A stretch of 64,000 nt of DNA from Polychytrium aggregatum (lineage: Eukaryota; Chytridiomycota; Chytridiomycetes; Polychytriales): the NCBI RefSeq assembly GCF_025602895.1, contig NW_026516209.1, positions 682,001 to 746,000 on the forward strand, written 5' to 3'. Both the position numbers and the translations under genes were made by a program. Position 1 is the stretch's first letter. Each line of letters opens with the position of its first letter. Below the pieces are notes generated by a model. The model saw only the letters and a program-made list of their open reading frames with translations. It was not told the DNA's origin and did no database searches. Of the stretch, positions 32,201 to 44,339 are shown piece after piece.

Positions 32201-35200
32201 TTTCCGGTCTCGCTGCACCATCCTCTCCACTGGTTCTTGTCGTTCTTGTTCAAGCATCTCGGCCCGTGTCTCCAGCAAATCTCTTCCGAAGAGGAGGCGT
32301 CATGGATGCCCTGCTCCAGGACCGAGATCTGGAAACGTGTCTTCCAGATCGCCGCGATCCAGCTCAATCCCGAGCATTTGGTCCCCCAGTCCGGCAACCA
32401 CCCCCCATCTTCCCAGTCGCCCGGCCTCCAAGAAATCTATCCAAAGACAAATCCCCAATCGCTCCTGCACACCTTGGCGGATCAGAAGCGACTGCTGCTG
32501 TTGGTGGATTACTCGATTCGATCGACCGTCTTCATCACCCAGATTCGGGCCAACATGTGGGTCCGCAACGGTGCAAACTCCATGTTCCCGCAGGCCATCC
32601 ACTACGGCAGCGATTTGCTGCGCGAGTGCTACGACATGGATCTGTTCCTGATCCAGATCGGGTCCCTGCTTTTGGAGCCGTCAGTGTTTGTGCTCAACAT
32701 CCTGGACCGGTTCCGAATCCTGCGATGGCTCAACCAGTACGGCACCTATCCTGATCTGCGGGATCTGCAGACCGCAACTATACCCGAATCCGTCTTCAAC
32801 GAGCCGCAGGAAAGCTTGATCCGATTGATTGCCGAGGAGCTCGTCTTCTTCTTCATTACGCTGGTATCGGAGCGGTCGCTTGCCAGCAACCTCGATCTCC
32901 GGTCGCAAGCCGAACGCGAGCTTATCCACCTGCTCGCCACCAATCCAAACGGACTCCCATATTCCAAGATCACCAAAAAGACCCCTGATCGTTTTTTGAG
33001 CATTCACGAAACGATCCCGAGCGTCCGATTCGACGATATTCTGTCCTCGCTGGCACGTTTCACCTACCCAATGTCCGTCGAGGACAAGGGCAAGTACACG
33101 CTCAAGGAGGAACACTACCAGCAAGTTGATCCCTATTATTGGCATTACACGCGCAACCAGCGCGATTCGATCGCCGAGGTTCTGAAGCATGTTCACAAAA
33201 GCCAAATGGACCGAGTCGGTGCCACGTCCGGCAGCGCACAGGTCTATGGAGGCTCGGGCCGCCTCACCTACTGCGTCGACGAACTGTCGTTGCCTGTGCT
33301 GCGCAAACTTGATCCCTCGTCAGGACTGGCCCGCTTGGGTGACTTTGTGCATGATCCCATATTCGTCGAGATGCTCCGGGTCATGCTGCTCAAGTACACG
33401 ATCGAGTCTCGCCGAAATCAGAGCATCAAGCCCAGCGACACGATCGTCAACGAGCTGATCCATATGGCACTGATTGCTGTGATGATGGAGACTGAATCCG
33501 GCCCTCGTGGGTTCTCCAAACATGCCTCTGGTGAAAGCTCTCAAGACTCGGATCGCAGCACCGGCTTGCTCAACGGCGATTCACTACTCGGCCTCTTGCT
33601 GTTCTTGATCGAGGATGGCGCCCTCGAAGATCAGCTCTCCCGCATCAAGTTTATCGTATCCTCTGTGGCCGCAATGGAAGGCAATATCTCTGGTCGAGCG
33701 CTTGTCGACAAGTGGCTGGAGGAGCTGGCTCAGAAAGAACTCGAGGCATCAAGGCTACGATTGGCCGCCTCTGCCGGTGCTGACCCGGGCGTCGGCCTGG
33801 GAGGCCATCCTGGTGCCGCATCAGGACAGAGTGAGCAGAATCTCTCTTCCGCCAACGCCAGCACTGCAGGCGGGTCCGAGGTGCCGCTGAGCGAAGCTGA
33901 AAAGAAACGACTTGCCGCTAAGGCGCGACAAGCCGCCTTGTTGGAACAAATGGCGAAACAGCAGCAGAGCTTTGTCGAAATGAATCGTGCTGACTATGAC
34001 GACGGCGACGACGATGGCAGCGACGATGGGAACGGAGACGACGCCATGTCTGCTGATGCCGAGCCCCGGATCGACCGGGTCGCGATGCTCGAGGGCGACC
34101 ACTACCACACCCGTGAGTACAAGTTCCCCACGGGCAACTGCATCGTCTGTCAGGAGAAGACCAAACCCGGCGGCCCGCTCTATGGCCTGCTCGGATTCAT
34201 CCAGCCAAGCCGGATCCTGCGCCATGTCGACTTCCATCAAACTAGCACAATAACGCAGGCTCTGGACATGCCAGCGTCGCTCGATACCCCGCAGCGCAGA
34301 CACATCGAGCCCGATGGCGCCCCCCAGCGCCCCTCGTCCGCCGGTGTTGGTGCCGCCGATGTCAAGCGACAGGGAAAGCGGCCTATGCACGCCGACAGAC
34401 GACCGGCGATCAAAAATGTTGCCCCTCCGCGATCGACGTTCGGCATGCACTCGACCACGTGCGGACATTTGATGCATTCCACATGCTTTATGGCCTACCA
34501 ACACTCGATCTCCCAGCGATACGCCGACGAGATCCTGAGCGCCCGCAACCTACCCGAGAATCTTGCCCACAAAGAGTTCCTCTGTCCGCTCTGCCAGAGT
34601 CTCGGCAACTGCTTCCTGCCCGTGATCTGGGCCGACCGCAAGGAGCATATCCTCGAGCGCGAGGCAAGCACGCCTGGTCATACGGCACCTGGATCCCTCG
34701 ATGCCGAAATGAGGCTGTGGTGGGATTCCCGTCTGAGCCCCTTTGTGGCCGCGGTAGACACCCTGGATGAAGTCGCACAGGTTACGCCACAGACAGCGGA
34801 TCCTATGGAAGTCGATGAGACATCTGCGGAGCTCCTACAGCCGGAAGCTGAAAGCGGGCCCAGTACAGACGTTCCAGTCCGGCTGGGGATCGACACGATC
34901 ATGGAACTCGTGGATCCGCGCGGCGAGTTCCAGCGCGGCAACGGTGCCGATGCCGATGCCGTCATCGAGCGATTTTTCGGTTCCTTGAATCGAATAGGAG
35001 GGCGTGCCGCGCGGGATACGGATGAAGATGGAACTGAGGATCTCGATCTGCTCGAAGATACGATCCCGGTCGGAGAAACCGGCATAACCATCAGCTACCG
35101 CCTGGATGAAGATGAAGACGACGAGGGCGACGACGACGACGACGACGACAGAGAAGACACCCACAGCATCGTCGTCCACCGCGCACCAACCACGGCCTCG

Positions 35201-37194
35201 GAAAGCTGCAGGATATTTGAGATGTGGCTGACCAATCCCGTCAAATCTGTGTATCTCGGGGTTGACCCCGGCTACAACGGCGATAGCATGGAGCTCAATG
35301 AGCTCGATCTGCTTTGGGAGCTTTTCTCTTACTCGATTGCGGCCCTCGAAATCGGAAGTCGGGGCGCCCCTCGAAAGGCTGCATCTTCGCCGGGCAGTGC
35401 AACTGCCTCCACGACGGTGCCCGAAGGGGAAGGCGTTGGGGTCTTGCAGACCCTGACAGCCAACCAGACGGCCTTACTGTCCGTGCTGTCGACGTCCATA
35501 TTGGCATATACAGATGCTCTCACCAAGGTCCGAAACGTCAGTCGCCTGAAGCAAATGGGCCGCGATCTCGTCCGGTCCCTGTTCTATGGGATCGCTGTGT
35601 CCTCGGATGCCCCAAGCGATGCCAATGGCCACCAGCTGCTTCCCGTCCTCATGGAAGATTCCTTTTCGACTCTCGTCGAGATCTCAATGGCGGCTGTTCC
35701 ACTTGCGGAGCTTGGAACTGAAGAGGATGTCTTCAACTGGGTACGAACCTTCTGGATCATGGAAGTAACCAAGTGTGCGATTGCGGTGATTGAGAGCGTG
35801 GGTCTGCGCGACGAGCCGTGGATTCGAGACGAGAAAATTGCGCGAGTCGTATCGGACCTGCAAGATCCCTCGGTCCAACCGGGGGCGAGTGCCGACGGCG
35901 ATGGCGCTGCCCAATTTATCGACTGGATCATGACGACCATGGCCGTCTCCTCCGAAGCCGTTGCCAAGGTCCGCGCCACTCTGGACGGCGCGCTGCTGAT
36001 CCGCTTCTGCAAGTCCTTTGGCTTGCCATTCCTGCGCAAATCCACCATTCTGCTCGCGGCGCGATTCGGCCTCAGTCCATCAAGCACCTACCACGACAAC
36101 TCCCCAGGTCTGTGCGAGTATGAGCGCCTGCTCAAGTATCTGCGTCTGCCATCGGTGGAGCAGGTCCTTTCGCCCCACTTCACCGACGAAGATAGTTTCC
36201 TCTCCAAGCTGATCAAGGGTTGGTGTCTCCATCTGACTCACTATCGTGAGCAAAAGGCCAAGGGAGCCGCACTCGCCGGTGGACTCGAAACTCCCCCACA
36301 GCTCGGAACACCTCCGACCAGCCACCGCGCCGGTGCATATGCTAGACCCTCCACCAGCGCATCCTCGTCAGTCATGGAAGCCACCGAAACCAGCTCACGA
36401 CGATCTCTCACAGCCTCGTCGGCCGAGAGCCTGATTGTGCTCAACAACCCATGTGTCTTCGAGCTGTATCCGCTGCCCAACTCGGTGTTCGAGCTTCTTT
36501 CTGAATCCTACACAGTCATATGCCCCAACTGCAAGACCATCCCAAGCGATCCGGCCCTCTGCCTCCTCTGTGGATCGGTTGTGTGCAGCCAGACATACTG
36601 CTGCCACAAAAACGGCAAGGGCGAATGCAACCGCCATATGGAAGTGTAAGTGCATTTGGGTTTCCGCATCGTCTTTGCATATCGGACTGTCGCCTCCCTC
36701 GAACCGACCTCTTATCGCTGTGGCACTGCCATAATGGTGCGACACACTAACCCCGTCCCATTCTTGAATGCGACTCTGCGACCTATCCCGTCCACCCTTC
36801 GATATGGGTCTTTCCAAAACAAACACCCACAGTTGCAGTGGCCAGATCGGGATCTATTTCAGTATCAAGAAGTGTGCCATCTTGCTCTTGCATAATGGCA
36901 CAAAAGGCGCCCTGCTCCCCTCGCCGTATCTGAACAGCCATGGCGAAGCTGATATGAACATGACGTAGGTGTATTCCCGATGATATGTGCACTGGCTCCA
37001 GGGGCGCTCATCGACCGAAATCCTAAAATGCATCTGCGCTGCAAACGGCTTTCTTCAGGATTGGCCGTCCTCAGTATCTGAACCAGAGACGCTACGACGA
37101 GATCCGCAAGTTGTGGCTGACCCATCAAGTCCCAGCCATGATTGCGCGCAGAATCGAGGCCACTTACGACACCAACCGATGGGAAATGCTCTGA
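29221..37194 (+). CDS. UBR1: Ubr1-type E3 ubiquitin ligase (N-recognin), about 2,315 aa
   Basis: Seven exons (29221-29612, 29757-30003, 30148-30450, 30674-31193, 31428-36645, 36833-36964, 37059-37194). Domains in order: UBR box (about residues 117-190) with CGKMFKAGDMIYRC, CAYDGTCVMCSVCF and CCDCGDSEAW; a ClpS-like N-domain (about 268-335) with CILWNDEYHSFQDVI; a long helical body; a RING-H2 (about 1390-1545) with CIVCQE, the CGHLMHSTCF histidine/cysteine pair and CPLCQSLGN; and the C-terminal UBR-leader cap with Zn ligands (CPNC, CLLCGSVVC), KCAILLLHNGTKGALLPSPY and RYDEIRKLWLTH. The UBR box binds type-1 and the ClpS domain type-2 N-degrons, and the RING recruits Rad6-type E2s. Low-complexity acidic runs (near 34000 and 35110) are inserted around the RING. 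The length is typical for the family, and no break is seen. Confidence 0.95.
31329..31388 (+). repeat. Three 20-bp tandem repeats in UBR1 intron 4
   Basis: Units at 31329-31348, 31349-31368 and 31369-31388 are nearly identical (gcatggcatgtcgttcattc, with one T-to-C change in the middle copy). They end about 40 bp before the acceptor of the large fifth exon. Confidence 0.93.
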
Positions 37195-37504
37195 GGCATT
37201 CTCAGCCACGATCCTGGGGACCTGAGACAGCCCTGTTTCCGGCTATCTTGACCGCTACTGGTCTCGGTCACCTCACCAATCTCCGCCTGGCGCCCAGTGT
37301 CCATTGCCCAGCGCCGAACATCCTCGCTCCCGAGCGGCCATAGGCGCTTGATTTGACAGCACGTCGCCACCCATCCATCACCAACGAAGTTTTCTTGCCT
37401 GCCTTGCCATCCGCCTCTCGGACCCTAAGTTTGTGCAAATGGTGTAGTTTCAAAGTCACATTTCTTAACACGGTACTCCTAAACAAACAGTTCTGCCTGT
37501 CGCT
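37195..37504. other. Convergent 3' region between UBR1 and coiled-coil gene
   Basis: 310 bp between converging stop codons, with nothing recognisable beyond presumed 3' UTRs. Confidence 0.6.
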
Positions 37505-40500
37505 TCAGCTCCTCGTTTGGGGCGATCGCGACGGTACTGGGATAAGGGACTGCCTCGCTCTCCTGCCCGGCTCCAGCAGGCCAGAGCGATCCACCGAGAT
37601 GTCGCTCACGGACGTCTCCGACCAGCTGGACTCTGCCTCCTCGACAAATGACCGGAGGATCTCCTTGGCACTGGACTCTTGATGAATGCGCTCAATGGGC
37701 CGGCTCCGATCGGCCGCACCACGCGAGCTGGATGATGGCGAGCGATGCTCATCGGGCACAGAGTCGAGCGGGTTTGCCGAAAGCTCCAGCTCTCCGAGGC
37801 TTGCCATCTCGGTGCCCGAGGTTATCGCCTCACTTGTCGATGTACCCGTTTTGCTTTTAGAGCTGGCTTCGCCGCTGCTGTGGGTGCCAACGGGGGGACA
37901 GTTGATGTCGATGCTGTCGTCCGTGACCACGATGCTGCTCTGCAGCTCCACCATCTCCCCCGTTTCAATCGTTGGATGGCTTGTCGAATGGAAAACGGCC
38001 GCGGCACGTTCATCGGAGTCTTGAGCGGCAGTGGCGACACACAAGAGCGACCGCCCATGGTTGGTTTCGGCTGTAGCTCGATCGTGCGTGTCCTGTGAAC
38101 GCAGAGGGTATGCCGCCACTTCTCCTTCGGAATACCAAGCCGAGAGGACCTCGCCCTCCGACAGTGGCATCGAGAATGTCGTCATCACCAGCGACGAGGT
38201 ATCCGCGGACGCTGGTACTGGAGCTTCCGACGGCAGCATATTGCCCATGTCTTGGTCCTAAGCATCGAACATTCGCAGCCAGCCGATGTTAGCGTTACCT
38301 GAATGGAGCCAACCCCGGCCAAGCAAGGACATGGGCTCCTCTTTGCTTGGCTGTGTTCCAGAACTGCCGGAGTTGCCGCAAACCTCACCTGCTTGTCATC
38401 AGCAACAACGTTGTGCGGCACATGGGTGGATGCCAGCATTCTGACTCCGTCTCCGTCTCCGTCTCCGAACCCATTGGCCTCGAGCTGTCTCGAGTCGGAT
38501 TCATGTTTCGGATCCACAGAGTCCACAATTTCCGTTGGTGTCAGACTTGACACCGTTGTCGCGGCTGCGGTTTTCTGCGTGGCTGCTGTTGTCGGTGCGG
38601 CTGCTGATCGGGTGGCCAGTTGCTGTATTCGCTCCAGCAAGATCGCCTGTTCGCGCTCCATCTCCACCTGGAGTCGCTGATGGGCTTGCTCCATTTCCGC
38701 ACAAACCGATTCGAATTGTTCGCGCTGCGCCTGAAGCTGGTGCTCGTTTTCGATGGCTCGCTCTTCGATTGCTCTCTGGGCATGCTGGAGCTCTTCCAGC
38801 TTCCTTGCGCGCTCGCGTTCCATCGTAGCATCCTGGAGCAGATCACCGCGGCGCTGCTCGGGCGGGACCTCGCCTGCTCTGCTCTGCCACTCAGCCTTGT
38901 ATGCCGCTTCCTTGAGCATGTGCATTTTGACAAGTCCCTCGAGCTGTGCCTTCTGGTCTTCGCGCTCCTTCATTTCACGGCGCATCGCCTCAAGTCGTCG
39001 GCGTTCATCTTCGAGAGCCTTTCTTTCTGCCTCCAGAGACTGGAGCTCGGTTTGAATCCTCTGTGGCTCCATAGGCGACTCTGCGACTCGATCGCTGCTT
39101 TCGCCGGCAAGCGAAGCTTGTCTGCGCTCATCGATCTTCTGGATCTCCGCTTGCAAGCTCAAAAGCAGCTCGTGCAACTGGAGCACCGCGGGGTCTGTTT
39201 CGGCCTTTGGCTGAGCAAGTTGGGATATCCTTTCGACGGCCGCCGCGGCTGCTTCGTGAACCAAACGGATATTTTCTTCTCGGCCGATTCGCTCGCCTTC
39301 CACCCGTGCGTCTACTACGGCATCGCGACAGACCTGCCTGCCTTCGTCCAAAACAACCTCCATCAATAAAGCATCGGCATATTCTTCAATATCGGAAAGG
39401 GCTAGGGATGAGGATCCGACGCCCGGCTGTGCCTTGCGAACCAATTCCTCCTGTCGCGAGACAAAGAGCTTCCGGAGCACCTCTGTCTGGACGTAGCTGA
39501 TGATTCTTTCTTCGGCGAGGCCGCGCAGTCGATGGAGCGACTCTTCGGTCGTCGTGGGTCGTTGTCGGGTTCTAAACACTTCCAGATTTTCTCTGTGATC
39601 GATTAGCTGCGACGGGGCACCTAATCGCTTTGGCGGAGGACGGACAACTTCAACGACCGAGAGCTGCGAGATAGACTACATACAATAAGACGGATAGGTG
39701 GTATCCATGGATGCAATGAGCATGCGAGTCCATGGGGGTACTGTTGGCGATATCCTTACAGCCGTGACTGATATTGCTCAGTGACAAATCACCAAGCTGA
39801 GACTCAAGATCTAAGGTGAATCTCAAATCGACACCGCACTTGCCACCACCGCAGTCAGCTACCGATCCTCATCCCAGCCCGATTGGCCTGCACTGCCCCG
39901 CTGGACAACTTACCGTCTCGTCGACCGTGCTGTACTGGATCTCAGCATCCTTGAATGGCTCGATGTACTGTGTGGCTACTTGTCTCTGTTCGGTGGGCGC
40001 AGTGACGGCCACAGCTGGTCGCGCCGCAGCAGTTGCGCGTTGAATAGTAGTGTCATCGGCCTGAACAGCAGCCTCGACCCTGGCGATGGCCGGTGGTCGA
40101 GCCTCCTCCATAGTCGGTGCCGGTGGTGCCGGTGGTGGCGGTGGTTGCGGGGGCTGTGACATTGCAGCGACACTGGATTTTTGTTGCGCAATCTCGGCTA
40201 CCAGACGGTTGATGGCTTGTTGATTCTTGTCCTTCACGTCATCCAACTCGGCTCTTTGCTGCTGGGCAAGCTCCTCCTGGCGCCGTAGAGTGTCGCTTTG
40301 CCGCTCCTTCATGCTCGCAATCTGGAATCGGAGATCTTCAATCTCCTGGGCCTACGAGAGAGCGAGTGCTGTGAGAAAGCTGGATCATAGAGCATAGTAA
40401 TACAGGTAGAGGCCTCCATCATCGACACACGTGCCCGACAGGACTCTCGAACCAGCAGGCTAACGCGAACCTTCTCTAAAGTCAATCCCTGTGGTGGTTG

Positions 40501-43500
40501 TTGAAGCGACTCAGGGGACGAGACTACTTGTATGGCTGTTGTTGTTGTCAAGGGGCTCGTCTGAACGGCCTCGTCAAAGACAGGGCGAGGTTGGGCTAGC
40601 GGTGGTACCGGTGCCACTTCGTGCCTCTCCGGAGGCGGCGTTGTCTGCTGCTGGATATCAAACACAGTCCGTATGGGACTGACTTGAAGTGCGGCGTCGT
40701 GGCTGCTCTTTACAAGTGGCGTATTTTCAGGAGCGGAGATTCCGTGCAGATCCCTTGATAGCATCTCTGTCAAGAAACGCGGTCGAACCGCAGAGGTTCG
40801 CAAGAGGACGGCTCGGGCGGGACTTTGGGATTGCGGCATTCTGGAAGTCTTCTCTGTGTCGAGCCGTTTGACTTTGGGTTTGGGCTCACGGATCGGGGCT
40901 GCAATGTGCACCGGACTCGCAAACGAGGCATTCGTAGTGCGTCGTGATTGTGTCTTGTCTGTTCGCACAGGATTTCTTGTGTTCGCAATTCGCTTCTGGA
41001 CAGCTGGCTCAGCCAAGCCCCCTTTGCCCCGCGCGCTCATGACCGACGGACGCTTTGGAGCCCTGGGAAGCATTGGCGGAGAGGGTCGACGAATGCTTTG
41101 TAGCGCTCCGTTGGGTTGGACACTGTGTTCGGCGCTTGGTTGCTTTTGCTTAGCCTTTTTGGATGTCTTGGATGGGCCTTTGGCTGCGGGGGCAGCTTCG
41201 GATGCGCGCCGAGACTGCGGGCTTGATGGGCGCTTCAGGCGACTAACGTGAGCAACTGCCTCTGAATCGGGTGGATGGAAGTTTAGAATGTCCCCAGCTT
41301 GTTCACGCACTTCACGGATCTGTCGAGGCAAAATGGATCGGCGTCAAGTTGGGAGCGGTCTTGCCACTGGAGGGTGCAACTTTTGAACAGCAGGTCGCAG
41401 CAGCACAAACCGTTTCAAAGCTCAGCCACTCGATTTGCCGGTCAACTTGGTCTCGGATGCGCTCAACATCAAGAATATCGAGTAGCACATCCTCACTTCC
41501 GCTGAACGAGACCGAGTCGTCCAGATGGAGCCTCAGATGATCAATCTGGAAGGGGGACTCTGTCGGAGGATCGCCCAGGGGTCGCCGGCCCGTTTCAGTG
41601 GTGAGTCACTCACACGCCCACATAGAGATGCCGTTCACACGCACCAGCCCTCTCGATTAGCCTTCTCAAGCATCACCATGAGCCAGCGCAGCCCAGCCGC
41701 CAACGATCCCATGAGCAGCCCAATCTTGCTTACCACGTCGCCTCTCTCGTTTGAACGTTTCATCCCGCTGCTTGGTGATCCTCCATATTGTCTTGCGTAT
41801 CGCATGGTAGTCAATGATTTCAGCTTGATTGTCTGCTGCTTCGCCAGCACCCGAGTCTCGGCGCTTCAGGAGATCATCCAGCGGCGACCACTCCAGGGCG
41901 TGCTTCAGCTCGCTGAGCTCTGGGTCAGTTCGCGCCCGCCGCAACTCTTGTGTCCTCGTTTCCTGGAGCGGTTCGCGGGGCTGAGTGCCATTTCTGCCTG
42001 TGACTCGTGGATGGCGAGAGGGACCAACGGCATCGGCCTCTGATGGTCGGTCGGCAGAAGAATACCGTTCAGACAGCGGCTCCCCTGCCGCCGTGTGCTT
42101 CGTTGCTGACATCGGCGTCGAGCTCACAGAAGGAGGCTGAGGGTTTCCACGGATATCGATGCCTCTGTAGTGTGATGTCGGAGGCACTGTGGCTGCAGGC
42201 GGACTACTCGAACTTTCAGCAACCGCAGCCATCCTGCCATCGAACATGCTCTCGTCGGCCAGCCCCTGCTGCCCCATGGGAGTGTTGCGGGTATCGCTCG
42301 ATCGTTGCTGCGCTGGCTCTATGTGGTCGTTGAGCTGGATTTTCCTCCTGCTGATCTCCTCTTGCTCGTTTTGAAGCATTTTTATCATTGAGATTTGCCA
42401 ATCCGTCTGCTCCTGTGCAAGTTCGCGCATGTAATGCAGCTGTTGGTTGATTCGAACTCGGAGATGCTCCTCGTGACGGACGACATTCTCAGACTGGGCC
42501 TGTAGGATCCGGCTATGCAGAGTCTGCATGCGCTCCTGAAGACCCTCCCAGGCGATATAAGCCTGAGTGCATCATCGCAGCAGATCCAGCAAATTAGGCA
42601 CATGTGGTCGGATTGGACAGACGTGATCAATAAGGCAAATGTGGTCGGTGCGGCGGATCAACCGGAGATGTGGCATATGGACAATCATGAAATGATTGCA
42701 TTCGGCCAAGGCATCGTTAAATTCGATTTGGAGACCCTACCGGAGCGATATCGTACTGCTGTGGTTGCGATTGTGATTGTGACTGTGATTGCGTAGGTTG
42801 ATGATGGTCGACGCTGCGAGGCAGGCCTGACGAATATAGCGGACCGCCGGGGCTCTCGTTTTGCGACTGCTGGCAAAAGAACCAAAAATTTAGTGCGTCG
42901 TGATTACCAAAGCCGGAATACCAGCGGTGAGAGCCCATCCTTGGATCAAGAGTGAATGCAATTGCTTACCGAGTCCCGATTGCGTCTGTTGGAGAAGCAA
43001 CAGGAATTGGCCTCAGCATTCATCGTGATAGGCATCAGACTGCTGCAGGCAACCTATACCTTACCTTTGATCCCGAGCAAGTTCAGATGGACGAAGATCA
43101 TACTCGGGCTTCACGACATGACTGTCGCTCGGGACGCTGGGCCGGGTTCCTGGGATGCGGATCGATGGGGCGACATGCTCCTGCTGGGATGGAATCAATG
43201 CTCTGTGAGTCTGCTGTCCAGCAGGCTCGAGCTGCCTTACTCTCGGCCATTGCGCCAGCAACCCAGGTCATTACCGATAGATTGGGCTTGGATTCATGGC
43301 TGGCAAGTTCGAAGCGGATGCGTCTTGAGCTCGACCCTGGCTCTGATGCAGCAACGGGTACGCTCCCTCGTGCTGATTGTTGTGTCGCTTCTGGATCTAG
43401 GGGTCTGACGGGATCGGTGGCCAGAGAGGCAAGCTTGGATCGGTGCCGGAGGAGTGGAAGAGGAGTCGGCGGTGGCATCGGCACAGGTGTTTGCAAGGGT

Positions 43501-43979
43501 ACGGGGGACTGGAGATCGATCTCAACCCGGGCGGCATTCGGATCAACAGCGCCTGGACTGCGAGTCTTGGTGGCTTCCAAAGAAGTGCAATCGGTCGTTT
43601 GAGGAGAATAGCCTCGGACGGGAACCATATCACCTTCGCCTTCACCTTCGCCCAGCGACTGCAGCCAGTGCTCCGGAGCCACAGCGGCTCTGGTGCTGGA
43701 GTCTGCCGTGCTACGAGGCGGCCCAGGGCTGCCATTGTCGCTGCTGTTTGAAAACGAATAGTTGTAGCTGGAGAGCAGGCCAAGTTGCTGGCGAAGACCT
43801 TCCCTGAAACTCTTGATCGAGGCATCAAGCAGGGGGTTGGCTGGCTGGACGGTGGCCTGCGACCGAAGGGCAGGTGCGGATTGTTGAGCAAAGAGTCCCG
43901 GACGAAGCGACGCCCATGATGCCTCCTGGTTGGATTTGGCCCTAGCCAAGAGGGCCTCGGCCTCTTGCAGCGAGGTCAT
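37505..43979 (-). CDS. Large coiled-coil protein, possible TALPID3-like basal-body component
   Basis: Ten exons join with matching phases: 43979-43275, 43183-43065, 42985-42970 (16-nt microexon), 42869-42741, 42562-41734, 41559-41411, 41319-40471, 40351-39914, 39663-38389 and 38257-37505, giving about 1,753 aa. The N-terminus is disordered and Pro/Gln-rich. Coiled coil appears around QTLHSRILQAQSENVVRHEE, after the short acidic HLDDSVSFSGSEDVLLDILD block, and strongly near 39060-38650 in the last-but-one exon, where Glu/Arg/Gln heptads (EAERKALEDERRRLEAM) run for about 200 residues. Between these are long basic Ser/Pro-rich segments. The tail has LSEGEVL and YSEGEV motifs that recall C-terminal motifs I associate with TALPID3 (KIAA0586), a centriole/cilium protein that flagellated fungi could retain. 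That identity is tentative. The start is the first in-frame ATG, and the frame stays open upstream. Confidence 0.6.
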
Positions 43980-44339
43980 TCCAGCGCCAAGTGGTGCGAG
44001 TACAGCGGTCGAAAGAGAGGGCGGCTGAAAGAGCAAGGGTGCTTGATAGCCGGAGCAACGCAGGAATGGCGAGAGGGATGTCCGAGCGGGCCATTTGGCG
44101 CCAGCGGTGGACTTGCTGGCATTCTGGATTGCCACAGACGCTGGACATGATGACCGCCGAATGGGATATTCATAGACACACTGGACACGAAAGCGGCATC
44201 GCAGAGCAGCGCTGCAGTAATCATGGATGTCTTGGATAGCTTTTGTGAAGGTGGCGGATGAACATGTATGTATTCAAGATCCAGAGAGAATCGCTGGTAG
44301 CCATAGACAAAGACAGCCCCGGTTCATTATCCGAGCACT
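43980..44339. other. Short intergenic region, MSP1 3' end to coiled-coil gene 5' end
   Basis: Both genes read leftward. The frame of the coiled-coil gene stays open upstream to about 44135, so an additional 5' exon may lie here (an out-of-frame ATG is at 44148). Confidence 0.5.
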
